Shown here piece by piece: positions 1 through 10,031 of a stretch of 64,000 nucleotides of DNA. The notes under the pieces are model-generated. The model ran no database searches, had not been told where the DNA came from, and saw only the letters and a list, made by a program, of their open reading frames with translations. Made by a program: the position numbers and the translations under genes. How positions within the stretch are numbered: position 1 is the first letter of the stretch; each line of letters starts with the position of its first letter. Location of the stretch: NCBI GenBank assembly GCA_029243545.1, contig JAQWRV010000011.1:124001-188000 (forward strand). Direction: 5' to 3'. Origin of the DNA: Rhodospirillaceae bacterium (GTDB lineage Bacteria > Pseudomonadota > Alphaproteobacteria > Rhodospirillales > Rhodospirillaceae).

Positions 1-118
1 AGTACGTTGCTTCAGAGTCTTGGTCGTCCCATACCGAGAGCACGCCTTCTTTGTCACGGTTGCTCCAGGCCTCAACCCAGCACCGCACGGATTCTTCGAT
101 TGGTTTTATCTCGCTCAT
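1..118 (-). CDS. SnoaL-like / NTF2-fold protein, N-terminal part (runs off the window)
   Basis: Only the first 39 codons are present. The start ATG at 118-116 overlaps the TGA stop of the upstream solute-binding protein as ATGA, which suggests translational coupling. The N-terminus (MSEIKPIEESVRCWVEAWSN, then RDKEGVLSVWDD) has the pattern typical of SnoaL-like/DUF4440 NTF2-fold proteins, in which an early helix with WxxAW..rD precedes the cavity. The rest lies outside the window, so the active site cannot be judged. Family assignment is an inference from this short stretch. Confidence 0.6.
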   Translation of the reverse strand, partial: MSEIKPIEESVRCWVEAWSNRDKEGVLSVWDDQDSEATY

Positions 119-1692
119 GGCGTCAGCTCAATTTCGTCATAGGCGATCACAGCATAATCCTCCCGGTAGTTTTTGACGCGGGGCCCAAGACCGGAAAACT
201 GAACGCCTTCATGCATCCATATGGCCGGTGCCTGTTCATGGTAATAGCGCATGATGTCTCTCGTTAATGCACTACGTTTATCAATATCTGATTCCATCAT
301 CGCGGCGTCGATCATTTGTGACACTGTTTCGTCGCAATACCAGGGGTTGCGGTTGATGCAAGAATGAAGACGCAAGGGCCGCAAAGCATCATTTGTCCGC
401 TCCGCACCATAATTCATACCGAAAGCCTGGCCGCGCCAACTTCCTTCTTGTATGCCGCGGATCAATTGCTGAACTGGTATTCTCTGCAACGTCATAACCA
501 CACCGACCTTCAACAGGTCTGCAGCAACGCTTTGATAGGACGGGCCCAAGGAAGCCCCTCCACCAATGGTGACTTCAGCGATGAACGAGAATCCGTCAGG
601 GTATCCTGCTTCTGCAAGCAATGCGCGGGCCCGGTCCGGGTCATAAGGATAGGGGGCAAGTGTATCGTTATAACCAAACACGCCAGCCGTCGTGGGTTGA
701 CTAGCCGGCCGGTTAAAGCCGCCGAAAAATGCGTCGATGTAAGATTGTTTATTGACGGCATAATTCAACGCTTGGCGCACGCGCACATCTTGCAACGGAT
801 GGTCGGGTGACAACTGTGGAAAGATTATACTGATGGCGAGCACACTGGCGGCTTTGGAAACGTTTCCCCGGCCTATGCTGGCTTTGATTGTCTCAGTGTC
901 ATCCAAGCTCATGGATATGACGATGTCGGCCCGCTCGGACAAAATGGCCTGCACCCGTGAAGACGGGTCGGGCAACTGAAGAATTTCCAATGCGTCGACT
1001 TTGGGCGGTCGCCAGCCTTCTGTATGGGCTGCCAGATGCGCTGTTGCTTCCTCCCATTCGACCAACTTGAACGGACCGGTACCGATGGGCTCCAGGGCAA
1101 AACCTTCGCGACCCAAACGGGTCCATTGCCCAGGCTCAACGATGAGAAGGGACTCCATTAACGCTGGCAACAGTGGCGCCGGCGTATGTGTGCGAATGTA
1201 TACCGAGAATTCATCTACTGCTGCCGCGCTTGCTACAACGCCGAGGTCACGAGAAACAGATTCAATACGGCCTTCGTCGCTGGTCAGATAATCGACGGCG
1301 AATACAACGGCATCAGCATTAAACGGAGCGCCGTTGTGAAACACCACGTTTCGCCGAAGGTCAAATCTCCAGGTGAGATCATCAACACGTTCCCACGACG
1401 TTGCTAGCCTGGGCCGCACGTCACCCTCTGAGGTTAGGGCAGTGAGACCTTCGAACATCGCCCGATAGGTATAGATAGTCGGAAATCCCGTTCCTCGATA
1501 CGGATTTCCAAGTGCGGGTGGAAGACTGACGACGCCGAGGCGGAGGGTCGTTTGCGCAGCCTCTGTTATTGGTCGGGTTGACTCACTTTGAACATCGACC
1601 CGTGGCGTTTGGCTTGCGCTAAGGAGCCACACAGCCGACACTACAACACCGGCGATAATAGCACCGGTCGCGAGCAGTCTTTTGAGACTCAT
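115..1692 (-). CDS. ABC transporter substrate-binding protein, family 5 (peptide/nickel type)
   Basis: 525 aa. An N-terminal hydrophobic segment (about residues 8-25) serves as signal peptide or lipid-free anchor; the rest is a full-length SBP_bac_5 protein, recognised by RVRQALNYAVNK (about residue 315) and PYPYDPDRARALLAEAGYPD (about residue 350). The ATG follows GGCGGAGAC at a good distance. Such proteins capture peptides, opines, glycosides or nickel in the periplasm for an ABC importer. No permease or ATPase gene lies beside it in the window; the next gene overlaps it (ATGA) and encodes a SnoaL-like protein. It belongs to the same subfamily as the two proteins at 51034-54059. Ligand unknown. 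Confidence 0.85.
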   Translation of the reverse strand: MSLKRLLATGAIIAGVVVSAVWLLSASQTPRVDVQSESTRPITEAAQTTLRLGVVSLPPALGNPYRGTGFPTIYTYRAMFEGLTALTSEGDVRPRLATSWERVDDLTWRFDLRRNVVFHNGAPFNADAVVFAVDYLTSDEGRIESVSRDLGVVASAAAVDEFSVYIRTHTPAPLLPALMESLLIVEPGQWTRLGREGFALEPIGTGPFKLVEWEEATAHLAAHTEGWRPPKVDALEILQLPDPSSRVQAILSERADIVISMSLDDTETIKASIGRGNVSKAASVLAISIIFPQLSPDHPLQDVRVRQALNYAVNKQSYIDAFFGGFNRPASQPTTAGVFGYNDTLAPYPYDPDRARALLAEAGYPDGFSFIAEVTIGGGASLGPSYQSVAADLLKVGVVMTLQRIPVQQLIRGIQEGSWRGQAFGMNYGAERTNDALRPLRLHSCINRNPWYCDETVSQMIDAAMMESDIDKRSALTRDIMRYYHEQAPAIWMHEGVQFSGLGPRVKNYREDYAVIAYDEIELTP

Positions 1693-1761
1693 ACTGTCTC
1701 CGCCCCCATATAACTTATTGTCTGTAGACTAGCCGGACTTTGCAGTTAGCGGACAGTATTT

Positions 1762-4188
1762 TTAGGTCCCGGACAAGACTGATGCCGCACCCCGAAGCTC
1801 TGCGATCAACATTTCGCAGCTGGGCAGGTCGTCTTTCTCAGTTTCTAAAATGGCTAGAAATGCTCTGCGTTTGAATGCGTTAACGTCAATATCAGCTGCC
1901 GCTCCTTCGACCCGGGCGGCATCAATCGTGATGTCGATCAGACGCTCCGCCGCATGAAGACGCCCCCAAAGATAATCGTTTTCACGATAAGCCCGGCTGA
2001 AGAAGGCACCAAAGTGGTTGAATTGAATTCCTTTAAGGCATGTTTCGGCCCCACCAGGACGCAACGCTTGTGCATCATCTGGGCTCACACGATCCACGCG
2101 AATTTCATTAAATTCGTCCAGGTCCCGCCAATTGGTGATGGAGAACGTCAAAACATCCCATGCGGCAAATCCAATGTAAGTGTCTAAAATCTCGCGACGC
2201 ACAGTATCCGGTAAATCATTGGTCAAATTTGCCAAGACGTCTTCAGCGCGTCCCGCGTGTCTCTCAAATTCGAGCGCCTCTCCGAGCTTGTCCATGATGG
2301 GTTGAACCAAAGGAACAATTTCTCCGTCTGAATCGCCGTCCGTTTCGGTAATCACCTCAGCGACTTGCCGCACTAAAGATTTTAGGTGGTCAGATGCGGG
2401 CACAGAAAGCCTCCGACCCGCCTCACTGAGTGATGCCATCATGTCGAGGGCTTCATATAAACCGGCCTTGACGCGGTCGAGGTCTGTGGTCTTAAGGCTC
2501 GTCACGTTTTCCTCGCCAATCCGTGCGTAAAGGCCGTTGATGGTGCGGATGGCAAAGCGTAAGCGGCGCTGACGAAAGCGCGCATCAAACGCCAACAAAA
2601 ACCGAACCCAGGGTGGGTCTGATGCATCCGTGTCCGTTGAGTCTAATACCGCATTATCAGAGGGTGTGATCGCCAGCGAGTCAGCCCATTTGTCTATAGC
2701 GCTGCAAACCTTACGTTGATCCGTGCTGTTCTGACCGTAGCCGCTCAGCGACACTAAGAAAGCAGCCACGTCCTTGACCACACTGGTGAGCTTAAGTCTG
2801 AGGTAACCATCATAAGCAAACCCGGTTTCAGAGCGCGCCTTGGCATTCGCGGCTCTGCGCAGACGACCCAACGTATTGCCATCTATGGGTCCATTGAGCA
2901 CTTCACCTGACACGCTTTCAACAATGGCCTGGATATGGGACCGCGACGCATCAATCACGGTCTGCAGCCGCTGGACTTCTGCGTTGTGGGCGTTAACCCA
3001 AGCCAGATCTTCATGTATGGGTTCATTTCTTGGAATGTCAGACAACGCGCCTTTCAAGGTGCGAAAAAACCCCGGAGTCTGACCCCACTCTTCGTTGCGC
3101 GGGCCGCGCGGATGAGGGTCGATATACAACAGGCGCCGGTCGACCTGCCGGAATGCCGTCCGTCCGCCTATAGCTCTGATCGCCTGCGCGAAAGGCTTAT
3201 TGACCAAAACGCTACCATCGACGAAAGCAGCTTCGGCAGGATTTAGCGATGCCGAGAGATAGGGCCTGAAATTGTCATATAGAAAATCAACGCGATTTTT
3301 CCAGACAATGCCTTTTTCCTGAATTAGTTGATCGCATTCTCCTAATTGTGCCGGTGGAAATGCGCCCGGAAAAGAAGATGTTGCGCGCGATGAAAAGGCC
3401 AAGGCTGGAATGTTGTCGCGGTCAAAATCAGAAATCTCAGTACCGGCTGGCCATTGCCGGTATTTCAACTGAATCACCTGCCGGTGTTCTCGTTCTATGA
3501 CTGTCGGCGGATCGTGGATTGGTGTTTCTTTCTTGAACCCAAAGAAATCCGTCACCGTTACGAACAAATCCAGGGCCAAGCCGGCGGGTAGGAGAGAGCG
3601 GCCACGGCTGGACGGATCGCCCATCGCCGACATGCCTTCAAATAAGACACGTGTGAGACGGGCGCCATCAAAAGGTGGCTTCAGCCACCGCGAACGCAGA
3701 AAAGTTGAAAGTTTACGTTTGAGCTCGCGATCGCCACCAAGTTGCTTACGGAACCACCACATCAGAATCCAAACCACAGGCCGGAAGGCAATCTTGTTCC
3801 ATGGACCTGCCTGTACGCGCTCATTCATCAGCTCCGTGACGTCCATCTGCGTCAACCAAAACTCACGAACGGGATCAATTTCCAAGTCGTGCGCCAAAGC
3901 ACGGGACAAAATAATTCCATTGATCCCACCTGCGGATGCACCTGCGACGATATCAACGATGACTCTCAAGTCTAGTTCAGGTTCAAGCGCGTCTAGGAGG
4001 TCAAGGTATATGTTTTCTGTATCACGAACGTCGCTGCGATCAGGCGAGGGACCGCCATCCGCTAGAGCATGACGGTCCCGCGAGGCGCGGGCGAGTTTCA
4101 GAATTTCCTTTGTGACGCCGTGCATATAAACGGCGAGAGAGACACCGCCGTAGACCACCAGCGCGAGCCTGAGCTCTTTTTCTTTCAC
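1762..4188 (-). CDS. Patatin-like phospholipase (patatin-related, DUF3376 type)
   Basis: 808 aa. The N-terminal third is a patatin domain: glycine-rich oxyanion loop VVYGGVSLAVYMHGV near residue 12, nucleophile elbow GASAGG near residue 84, and the dyad aspartate in FVDGSVLVNKPF near residue 325. The long helical remainder matches the 'patatin-related' proteins of about 800 aa that carry DUF3376. Patatins hydrolyse acyl esters of lipids with a Ser-Asp dyad. No signal peptide, so probably cytosolic or membrane-peripheral. The start is a GTG preceded closely by GGAG. It stands alone between an SBP gene and an RND operon, all on the minus strand. The family is clear; the lipid substrate is not. 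Confidence 0.88.
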   Translation of the reverse strand: MKEKELRLALVVYGGVSLAVYMHGVTKEILKLARASRDRHALADGGPSPDRSDVRDTENIYLDLLDALEPELDLRVIVDIVAGASAGGINGIILSRALAHDLEIDPVREFWLTQMDVTELMNERVQAGPWNKIAFRPVVWILMWWFRKQLGGDRELKRKLSTFLRSRWLKPPFDGARLTRVLFEGMSAMGDPSSRGRSLLPAGLALDLFVTVTDFFGFKKETPIHDPPTVIEREHRQVIQLKYRQWPAGTEISDFDRDNIPALAFSSRATSSFPGAFPPAQLGECDQLIQEKGIVWKNRVDFLYDNFRPYLSASLNPAEAAFVDGSVLVNKPFAQAIRAIGGRTAFRQVDRRLLYIDPHPRGPRNEEWGQTPGFFRTLKGALSDIPRNEPIHEDLAWVNAHNAEVQRLQTVIDASRSHIQAIVESVSGEVLNGPIDGNTLGRLRRAANAKARSETGFAYDGYLRLKLTSVVKDVAAFLVSLSGYGQNSTDQRKVCSAIDKWADSLAITPSDNAVLDSTDTDASDPPWVRFLLAFDARFRQRRLRFAIRTINGLYARIGEENVTSLKTTDLDRVKAGLYEALDMMASLSEAGRRLSVPASDHLKSLVRQVAEVITETDGDSDGEIVPLVQPIMDKLGEALEFERHAGRAEDVLANLTNDLPDTVRREILDTYIGFAAWDVLTFSITNWRDLDEFNEIRVDRVSPDDAQALRPGGAETCLKGIQFNHFGAFFSRAYRENDYLWGRLHAAERLIDITIDAARVEGAAADIDVNAFKRRAFLAILETEKDDLPSCEMLIAELRGAASVLSGT

Positions 4189-4211
4189 GGTACTCCACGC
4201 TCCCGGTTCTC

Positions 4212-4246
4212 TTGCCCCTTGATCTGCACGCAGCGGATCAGGGCAA
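4212..4246 (-). terminator. Possible hairpin between the RND operon and the patatin gene
   Basis: An imperfect inverted repeat (TTGCCC..TGATC against GATCAGGGCAA) around a short loop. It lacks a T-run on either strand, so a Rho-independent terminator is doubtful; it could also be a processing or stability element. Confidence 0.25.
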
Positions 4247-4297
4247 CCCTACACTATTCTTCTGTAGCGGTGAGCCGTTGCGGTAAACCTGGCTGTG

Positions 4298-7200
4298 TTA
4301 TTCTGCTGGAGTGCCGTCTCTTACAATATCGTCAGTGAATTGTCCGCGGCCGGGGTGTCGTTGTTCCAGGTCGGCCAGATCAGCGGCAACAGCGCCCGGA
4401 GACCGGGTGTTGCGTGTCATCAGCATGTAAAACACAGGCACCACAAGCAGGGTAATAAAGCTCGAGAAAGCGACACCGGTGAAAATCACAACACCAATGG
4501 CTTCCCGTCCTTCGGCACCGGCACCCGACGCCAGAACCAAAGGCACAGCACCCATGCACGTGGCCAGTGCCGTCATGACGATGGGCCGCAGCCTGATCTT
4601 GGACGCCTCGACCAGAGCTTCACGGAATTCATAACCAGAATCCCGAAGCTGGTTGGCAAACTCAACAATGAGAATGCCGTTTTTTGCGGCAAGTCCGATC
4701 AATACGATTATACCAATCTGGGAATAGATATTGAAACTGAGGCCGAACAGCCAGAGCCCTGCCAAGGCGCCGGTCATGGCCAGTGGCACGGTCATCATAA
4801 TTACCAACGGGTGGATGAAACTTTCAAACTGTGCGGCCAACACAAGGAACACCACCAGAAGCGCAAGCCCAAAAAAGACATACATGGCCGTGCCCGATTC
4901 TTTATATTCCCGCGACTGTCCTCTCCAGTTGACACGGGCCGCTTCAGGCAACCGTTTTTCGGCCACCTGCTCCATCCACTCAATTGCTTCTCCCAAAGCA
5001 TAGCCGGATGCCGGCGTTCCCATGACGTTGATCGACCGCAACCGGTCGTATCGGTTGCGCGACCCTGCATCTGAAATTTCCTGGACGGTGATGAGGCTGG
5101 ACAGCGGGATAAGTTCGCGCGTTGTGTCAGACCTGACATAAATATTAGTGACATCGGTTGGCGTGCGCCGATCTTTATCCCGGCCTTGCAGGATCACGTC
5201 GTACTCTTCGCCGCGGTCCGCAAACGTGGTTACGCGACGGGACCCGAGCATCACGGCCAAAGTCTGGCCGATGGTGCCGATGGACACACCAACGTCTGTT
5301 GCCCGAGTTTGGTCGATCTTGATGCGCATCTGTGGCTTGGTTTCGTTGTAATTGGACCGCACACCAAACAGACGCGGGTTCTCATTCATAGCTTCGAGCA
5401 TGATGTCTCGCCAGACAACCAGCTCTTCATAAGTGCTGCCGCCGATAACCATATTCAGTCCGCCCCCCCAGCGGCCGTGGCCAAAGCCGCCTGACGGCGT
5501 TGGAATAATCTGGGCGCCGGGGATGTTGTTGAGTATTGGCCTGATTTCGCTAACGATTTCATGGGTGGATTTATTGCGGTCATCCCACGCCTCAAGCCGC
5601 ATAATGACATTGCCCGTGTTGGTGGCCTGACCGGCTACACCTTGGCCCATTGGCATGATTTGTAGCACGCGCTTAGCGATGCCTGTCTCAACGTACTCTT
5701 TCATTAAAATGTCGCTGACCATCCGGCCTTGGCGATCCGTGTACTCTAAGGACGAGCCTTCTGGTGCGCGCACCATGATGTTGATGCTGCCTCTATCCTC
5801 AGGCGGCGTGAACTCTTGCGGCAGGACCAGAAAGAAGCCAATAGCACTGGCCATGATGGCAAAGAACAGTGCCAGAACCGCAAAAGGATGATCTAGACCA
5901 AGGTTTAGGGTGCGGCCGTAAAAATCCTTCATCCATGCAAAGGCTCGCATCGATCCGCGCGCCACCAAGGTTTGGTCGAGCTCATCTTTGAGGATCTTCG
6001 AACACATCATGGGTGTGAGCGTCAGCGCTACGAACATTGAACACAAAACGGCCGCCGCCATGGTGACAGCGAACTCAGAAAACAACCGGCCGACCACACC
6101 CTGCGTCAGGGTGATGGGGATAAATACGGCAATGAGCACCAATGTGGTTGCGACGATGGCGACACCGACCTGGCGGGCGCCCCGATAGGCAGCCAGTAAG
6201 GGTGGCTCGCCCCGTTTGATGCGCCTGTGGATATTCTCGAGCATGATGATGGCGTCATCGACCACCAAACCGATGGCAAGAACCAGAGCCAGCAAGGTGA
6301 GAATGTTTATAGAATAACCCAGCGGCCATAAGACAATGAATGTGGCTGTCAAAGATATCGGGACGGTCACCGCGGGAATGATAACGGCTCGCACCGTTCC
6401 TAAGAACAGATAGATCACGGCAATGACGAGCAGGGCAGCAATGCCCATGGCCAGGCCCACCTCCTGCAATGCGGCGGTGATAAAGACCGAGGAATCTTGG
6501 TTGATCACGAAGCTCATATGGCTGGGGAGTGTCGACTGAATATTGATCCGCTCTTCGCGGATGGCTTGTGCCACGGACAGCGTGCTGGCGCCGGGACGTT
6601 TGACCACGCCAATGCCCACTGAATTCTTGCCGTCGGTTCGAAAACTGGAAGAGGTGTTGGCGGCGCCAATTTCTACGTCGGCGATCTCGCCTAGTCGGAT
6701 TAAATAATTATTCTCGCCGCGAGCAATGACTAAACGCTCGAAATCTTCCGGTGAATTAAAGGACCTCGCGGTACGTAAGCTGAAATCCCGATTTTCAGAT
6801 TCTAGAAGTCCAGCGCCGAGTTCCACGTTTTCGCGGCGTAGGGCATTTTCAATATCGGTAATGGTAAGCCCACGCGCGGCCATGGCCCGGCGGTCAAGCC
6901 AAACCCGTAAGGATTTTTTACGCTCACCGCCCACCCAGGTGAAAGCAACGCCCTCTATCGATGTAAAACGGTCAAGAATGTAGCGGTTGACATAATCAGA
7001 CAGCTCAAGGCTGTCCATTTGCGGACTCGAAATGTTCATCCACATAATCGGTTCAGCGTCTTGATCTGCCTTGCGGATGGTTGGGGGGTTGGCATCGTTT
7101 GGTAGTGCGCGTGTGGCGCGGCTCAGCACGTCCCTTAGGTCGTTGGCAGCAGCATCAATGTCACGGCCCAGCTCAAACTCAACGCTGATCCATCCCATAG

Positions 7201-7459
7201 CATCGCGGGCGGATGAATTGATGGATTTGATACCTTCTACACCGCTGATTTGATCTTCTAAGACCTGAACGACCTTAGTCTCAACGACCGCAGCTGACGC
7301 ACCAGGGTAGGTCACACTTATAGAGACAGTGGGTGATTCAATATCGGGAGCTTCGCGAATGGGAAGCTGTATCATAGCGACGATGCCGAATACCACGAGC
7401 AAAGCACTGGTTACAGTCGCAACGACGGGACTCTTAATCGAAAAGTCAGAGAGCACCAT
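4298..7459 (-). CDS. RND efflux pump inner-membrane permease (HAE1 family)
   Basis: 1053 aa, the normal length for HAE1-type drug/lipophile RND pumps. Seen: TM1 after MVLSDFSIKSPVVA, the TM4 Asp pair in LAIGLVVDDAIIMLENIHRR, and twelve predicted membrane segments with two large periplasmic loops. It would work as a proton-driven trimer exporting lipophilic compounds with the adaptor encoded 17 nt upstream. The start ATG has AAGGA at good distance. No outer-membrane TolC-type gene lies in the operon, so a channel encoded elsewhere would be needed. Substrates cannot be read from sequence. Confidence 0.93.
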   Translation of the reverse strand: MVLSDFSIKSPVVATVTSALLVVFGIVAMIQLPIREAPDIESPTVSISVTYPGASAAVVETKVVQVLEDQISGVEGIKSINSSARDAMGWISVEFELGRDIDAAANDLRDVLSRATRALPNDANPPTIRKADQDAEPIMWMNISSPQMDSLELSDYVNRYILDRFTSIEGVAFTWVGGERKKSLRVWLDRRAMAARGLTITDIENALRRENVELGAGLLESENRDFSLRTARSFNSPEDFERLVIARGENNYLIRLGEIADVEIGAANTSSSFRTDGKNSVGIGVVKRPGASTLSVAQAIREERINIQSTLPSHMSFVINQDSSVFITAALQEVGLAMGIAALLVIAVIYLFLGTVRAVIIPAVTVPISLTATFIVLWPLGYSINILTLLALVLAIGLVVDDAIIMLENIHRRIKRGEPPLLAAYRGARQVGVAIVATTLVLIAVFIPITLTQGVVGRLFSEFAVTMAAAVLCSMFVALTLTPMMCSKILKDELDQTLVARGSMRAFAWMKDFYGRTLNLGLDHPFAVLALFFAIMASAIGFFLVLPQEFTPPEDRGSINIMVRAPEGSSLEYTDRQGRMVSDILMKEYVETGIAKRVLQIMPMGQGVAGQATNTGNVIMRLEAWDDRNKSTHEIVSEIRPILNNIPGAQIIPTPSGGFGHGRWGGGLNMVIGGSTYEELVVWRDIMLEAMNENPRLFGVRSNYNETKPQMRIKIDQTRATDVGVSIGTIGQTLAVMLGSRRVTTFADRGEEYDVILQGRDKDRRTPTDVTNIYVRSDTTRELIPLSSLITVQEISDAGSRNRYDRLRSINVMGTPASGYALGEAIEWMEQVAEKRLPEAARVNWRGQSREYKESGTAMYVFFGLALLVVFLVLAAQFESFIHPLVIMMTVPLAMTGALAGLWLFGLSFNIYSQIGIIVLIGLAAKNGILIVEFANQLRDSGYEFREALVEASKIRLRPIVMTALATCMGAVPLVLASGAGAEGREAIGVVIFTGVAFSSFITLLVVPVFYMLMTRNTRSPGAVAADLADLEQRHPGRGQFTDDIVRDGTPAE

Positions 7460-7476
7460 CGTGGTCTATCCTTAGT

Positions 7477-8607
7477 TTATCCTTGTGAGGGGCCGGTGGC
7501 GGCAGAAGGTGTACCGCTACGTACGTCGGTCTCATTAAGAATGCGCACTTTGTTGCCATCGACCAGCGTCGTATTACCTTCTGTTACCACAAGGTCTGCG
7601 AGTCCGAGGCCTTCAAGAATCTCGACAATGCCAGGCTGGCGCTGTCCGATGGTGACAGGCACGCGGCTTACAGTGTTATCGCTGCCGACGACGAAGACAA
7701 ACTGTTGATTCTCAAATGGAACCAAAGCTTCTTCGGCAATCATGAGGCTTTCACGCGAATCATTAATAAGATCGACGACCATAAGCATGCCAGGCCGTAA
7801 ACGGCGGTCACTGTTTGCGACCTCAGCACGGATGGCAATTGTGCGGGTCATGGGGTCGACGCGTGTGTCGATTGAAGTCACCTTGCCGCGAAACACTTCG
7901 CTGGCGTATGCCGAAGTCAGGGCCACTATGTCCAAACCTTCCCGCACGGTGGCGAGGAATGTTTCCGGAACAGAGAAGTCTAGCTTCACGATCGAGAGGT
8001 CATCCAGCGTTGTAATTATCGTTCCCGGAGAAACTAATGCACCGACACTAATGCGGCGCGTCCCCAGGCGGCCGGCAAATGGGGCTTTGATTGTGTAATC
8101 GGATAGACGTGCGCGTGCTGCGGCAACGTTGGCCTGGGCCTTTCTTACCGCGGCTTGCTGTTCATCGAACCGCGCCTCAGATGTGGCATTGGCGCGGGCG
8201 AGCCCGGAGATGCGTTCAAATTGTTTGCGCTGCCCATCTAAGTTGGCGAGTTCGGCCTGCAGCCGCGCGCTTAATTCATCTTCGTCAAACTGAACGAGGG
8301 TTGTCCCTGCTTCAACATTTTGGCCGTCTTGGAACCCGATACTTTTGACAATGCCCTGTAGCTTTGCTGTTACGACGATGGATTCATTGGCTTGCAATGT
8401 TCCGATGGCCTCTAAGCGGTCGGCAAATGTCTCCTGGCGTACGGGCTGAACGAGGACAGGCTGGACACGGCCACCGCCAAAACCGCCGCGCTCGGCTGAG
8501 CTGCCTGATCCGGCTCCGGGGGCAATAAATGTGGAATAGCCATAATAAAGGCCAACGGCTAGTGCCACTGCCAGTAGCAGCCCAGTAAAGGGGCGAAACG
8601 CGCGCAT
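7477..8607 (-). CDS. RND efflux periplasmic adaptor (membrane fusion protein)
   Basis: 376 aa. One N-terminal membrane anchor (about residues 7-27), a lipoyl/barrel-sandwich half (IVVTAKLQGIVKSIGFQDG), a coiled-coil hairpin (about 110-165), the second lipoyl half (IKAPFAGRLGTRRISVGALV) and a beta-barrel/membrane-proximal part. This is the canonical order for MexA/AcrA-type adaptors. It bridges the pump at 4298-7459 to an outer-membrane channel. First gene of a two-gene operon; promoter expected in 8608-8861, shared as a divergent region with the NicO gene. Confidence 0.92.
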   Translation of the reverse strand: MRAFRPFTGLLLAVALAVGLYYGYSTFIAPGAGSGSSAERGGFGGGRVQPVLVQPVRQETFADRLEAIGTLQANESIVVTAKLQGIVKSIGFQDGQNVEAGTTLVQFDEDELSARLQAELANLDGQRKQFERISGLARANATSEARFDEQQAAVRKAQANVAAARARLSDYTIKAPFAGRLGTRRISVGALVSPGTIITTLDDLSIVKLDFSVPETFLATVREGLDIVALTSAYASEVFRGKVTSIDTRVDPMTRTIAIRAEVANSDRRLRPGMLMVVDLINDSRESLMIAEEALVPFENQQFVFVVGSDNTVSRVPVTIGQRQPGIVEILEGLGLADLVVTEGNTTLVDGNKVRILNETDVRSGTPSAATGPSQG

Positions 8608-8840
8608 ATCTTGATCCCGAACATATCGAAAGGTGCGAAAGCACTCTTACAAATGAATCTTTTATCCGGCTTATACATGGAATGTGCTCATTTTACCAAG
8701 AAAACGGGGTGACAAATCGTAACATCAATCAAGGCGAGAACCTCGGGTTACCGCCGTTTCTGGGCACTTTTTCGTGATTTCATGAGTGAGATGGAAGGCG
8801 CCACATATCTTCATAGAGCCGGTCTTCACAGTGCCGGTGC

Positions 8841-8857
8841 CACATCGGTATGATGTG
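8841..8857. promoter_or_regulatory. Candidate operator: perfect inverted repeat CACATC-N5-GATGTG
   Basis: Perfect 6-bp arms separated by 5 bp, ending 4 bp before the start codon of the Ni/Co exporter gene. The place fits a repressor site covering the translation start or a metal-sensor operator. No known consensus was matched with certainty; regulation by metal is inferred from the gene it precedes. Confidence 0.4.
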
Positions 8858-8861
8858 AATC

Positions 8862-10031
8862 ATGATTGAGATTTTAACCCGCCCGCCCATGTGGCAGCAG
8901 TTGTCTCGCGCGACAATGGCCATAGCGTTGACCATCATATGCGCGATTTTGGTCTTTGACTCAGGCAGGGTACAGGCCCAACCCAGCCCCTTCGGTGCAA
9001 GCCGGGAGTCTTCGAGCCAAGACGCTGCTGATCAAGCGCCAAGTCGGCCAAGCCCATTTGGCAACCGCACGGCCACATCAGAGCCTGCTGCAGAGCCATT
9101 GTTTGTCATGCCAGCGCCACTGCGGTCGGTGTTTCGCCAAGTGGCGACATGGCAGCGGGAAATCAATAGCTATTTAGCGCGTCAACTCAGAGAAACTGGG
9201 CAGGAAGGTGGTATGACCACCGCCCTCACGGTTATTTTTGCCAGTTTCATCTATGGCGTTCTTCATGCTGCCGGGCCGGGTCACGGCAAATTAGTTGTCG
9301 CGTCATATTTCACTGCGCGCGAAGCCCCGCTCAGGACAGGCATATTAATGGGCAGCATCATTGCGCTCACCCAGGCATTCGTCGCTATTCTTATGGTCGC
9401 AATCTTGGCCATGGCGCTTGGCGGCAGCCAGCTCGAGATTATGGATCGGACTAACCTCTTAGAAGTTGCCAGCTACGGGCTCATACTTTGCATCGGCTTG
9501 TATATGACTTATGGCGCACTCACCGGTGCGGCGGCGTGTGGCCACAATCATGGGGGCGATGATCACAGCGACCGTCATGACGACGGGCCCGATGATGGGC
9601 ATGAACATCATCACGACCACCACGGACATAGTCATGGCCCCGAGCCGGCCGCTAAGGAAACTTGGCTGGCCCGCAGGGCTGAGCGCTGGTTTGGACCTCA
9701 AGGTGAGGTGATTGCCATTGGCATGGTGTCTGGCGTACGGCCCTGCACGGGCTCCATTCTGGTCCTTCTGTTTGCCGCCGCCAATGGCGTTTTCTTACTG
9801 GGCATCATCGCGTCATTCATGATGGCTGCCGGTGTCGCGATTACCATCTCCGCGCTCGGGATCGCAGCCATTGTTTTGCGTAAATCTATCTCTGGAGATG
9901 GTGCAGAAAGCACGACGCCAGCACGGGTATTTATCGGAAAAGCTTTGTCCGTCGCAGGGTCTTTGGCAGTCGCAGTTCTAGGTGCGTTGTTGTTTGGCGG
10001 CGCGCTTGAACGCACCGGCTTCCTGACGTGA
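8862..10031 (+). CDS. NicO/RcnA-type nickel-cobalt efflux protein
   Basis: 389 aa. Signal-like hydrophobic N-terminus, then six or so membrane segments with the family motifs HAAGPGHGK (about residue 130) and SGVRPCTGSILVLLFAAANG (about residue 290). Between them is a cytosolic or periplasmic metal-binding loop very rich in His and Asp (about residues 225-265). NicO/RcnA proteins move Ni2+ or Co2+ across the inner membrane. The extended N-terminal region with a Pro/Ser-rich linker is common in the alphaproteobacterial forms. A DUF1007 gene faces it and overlaps its 3' third on the other strand; the two families are frequent neighbours. Direction of transport is inferred. Confidence 0.88.
   Translation: MIEILTRPPMWQQLSRATMAIALTIICAILVFDSGRVQAQPSPFGASRESSSQDAADQAPSRPSPFGNRTATSEPAAEPLFVMPAPLRSVFRQVATWQREINSYLARQLRETGQEGGMTTALTVIFASFIYGVLHAAGPGHGKLVVASYFTAREAPLRTGILMGSIIALTQAFVAILMVAILAMALGGSQLEIMDRTNLLEVASYGLILCIGLYMTYGALTGAAACGHNHGGDDHSDRHDDGPDDGHEHHHDHHGHSHGPEPAAKETWLARRAERWFGPQGEVIAIGMVSGVRPCTGSILVLLFAAANGVFLLGIIASFMMAAGVAITISALGIAAIVLRKSISGDGAESTTPARVFIGKALSVAGSLAVAVLGALLFGGALERTGFLT

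Noticed and set aside
9530-9650. His/Asp-rich stretch as a repeat element
   Set aside because: It is the metal-binding loop of the NicO protein, coded by irregular codons rather than by a DNA repeat.
9698-10030. C-terminal 110 residues of the DUF1007 frame as a functional domain
   Set aside because: They are the antisense of the exporter gene and show no domain pattern.
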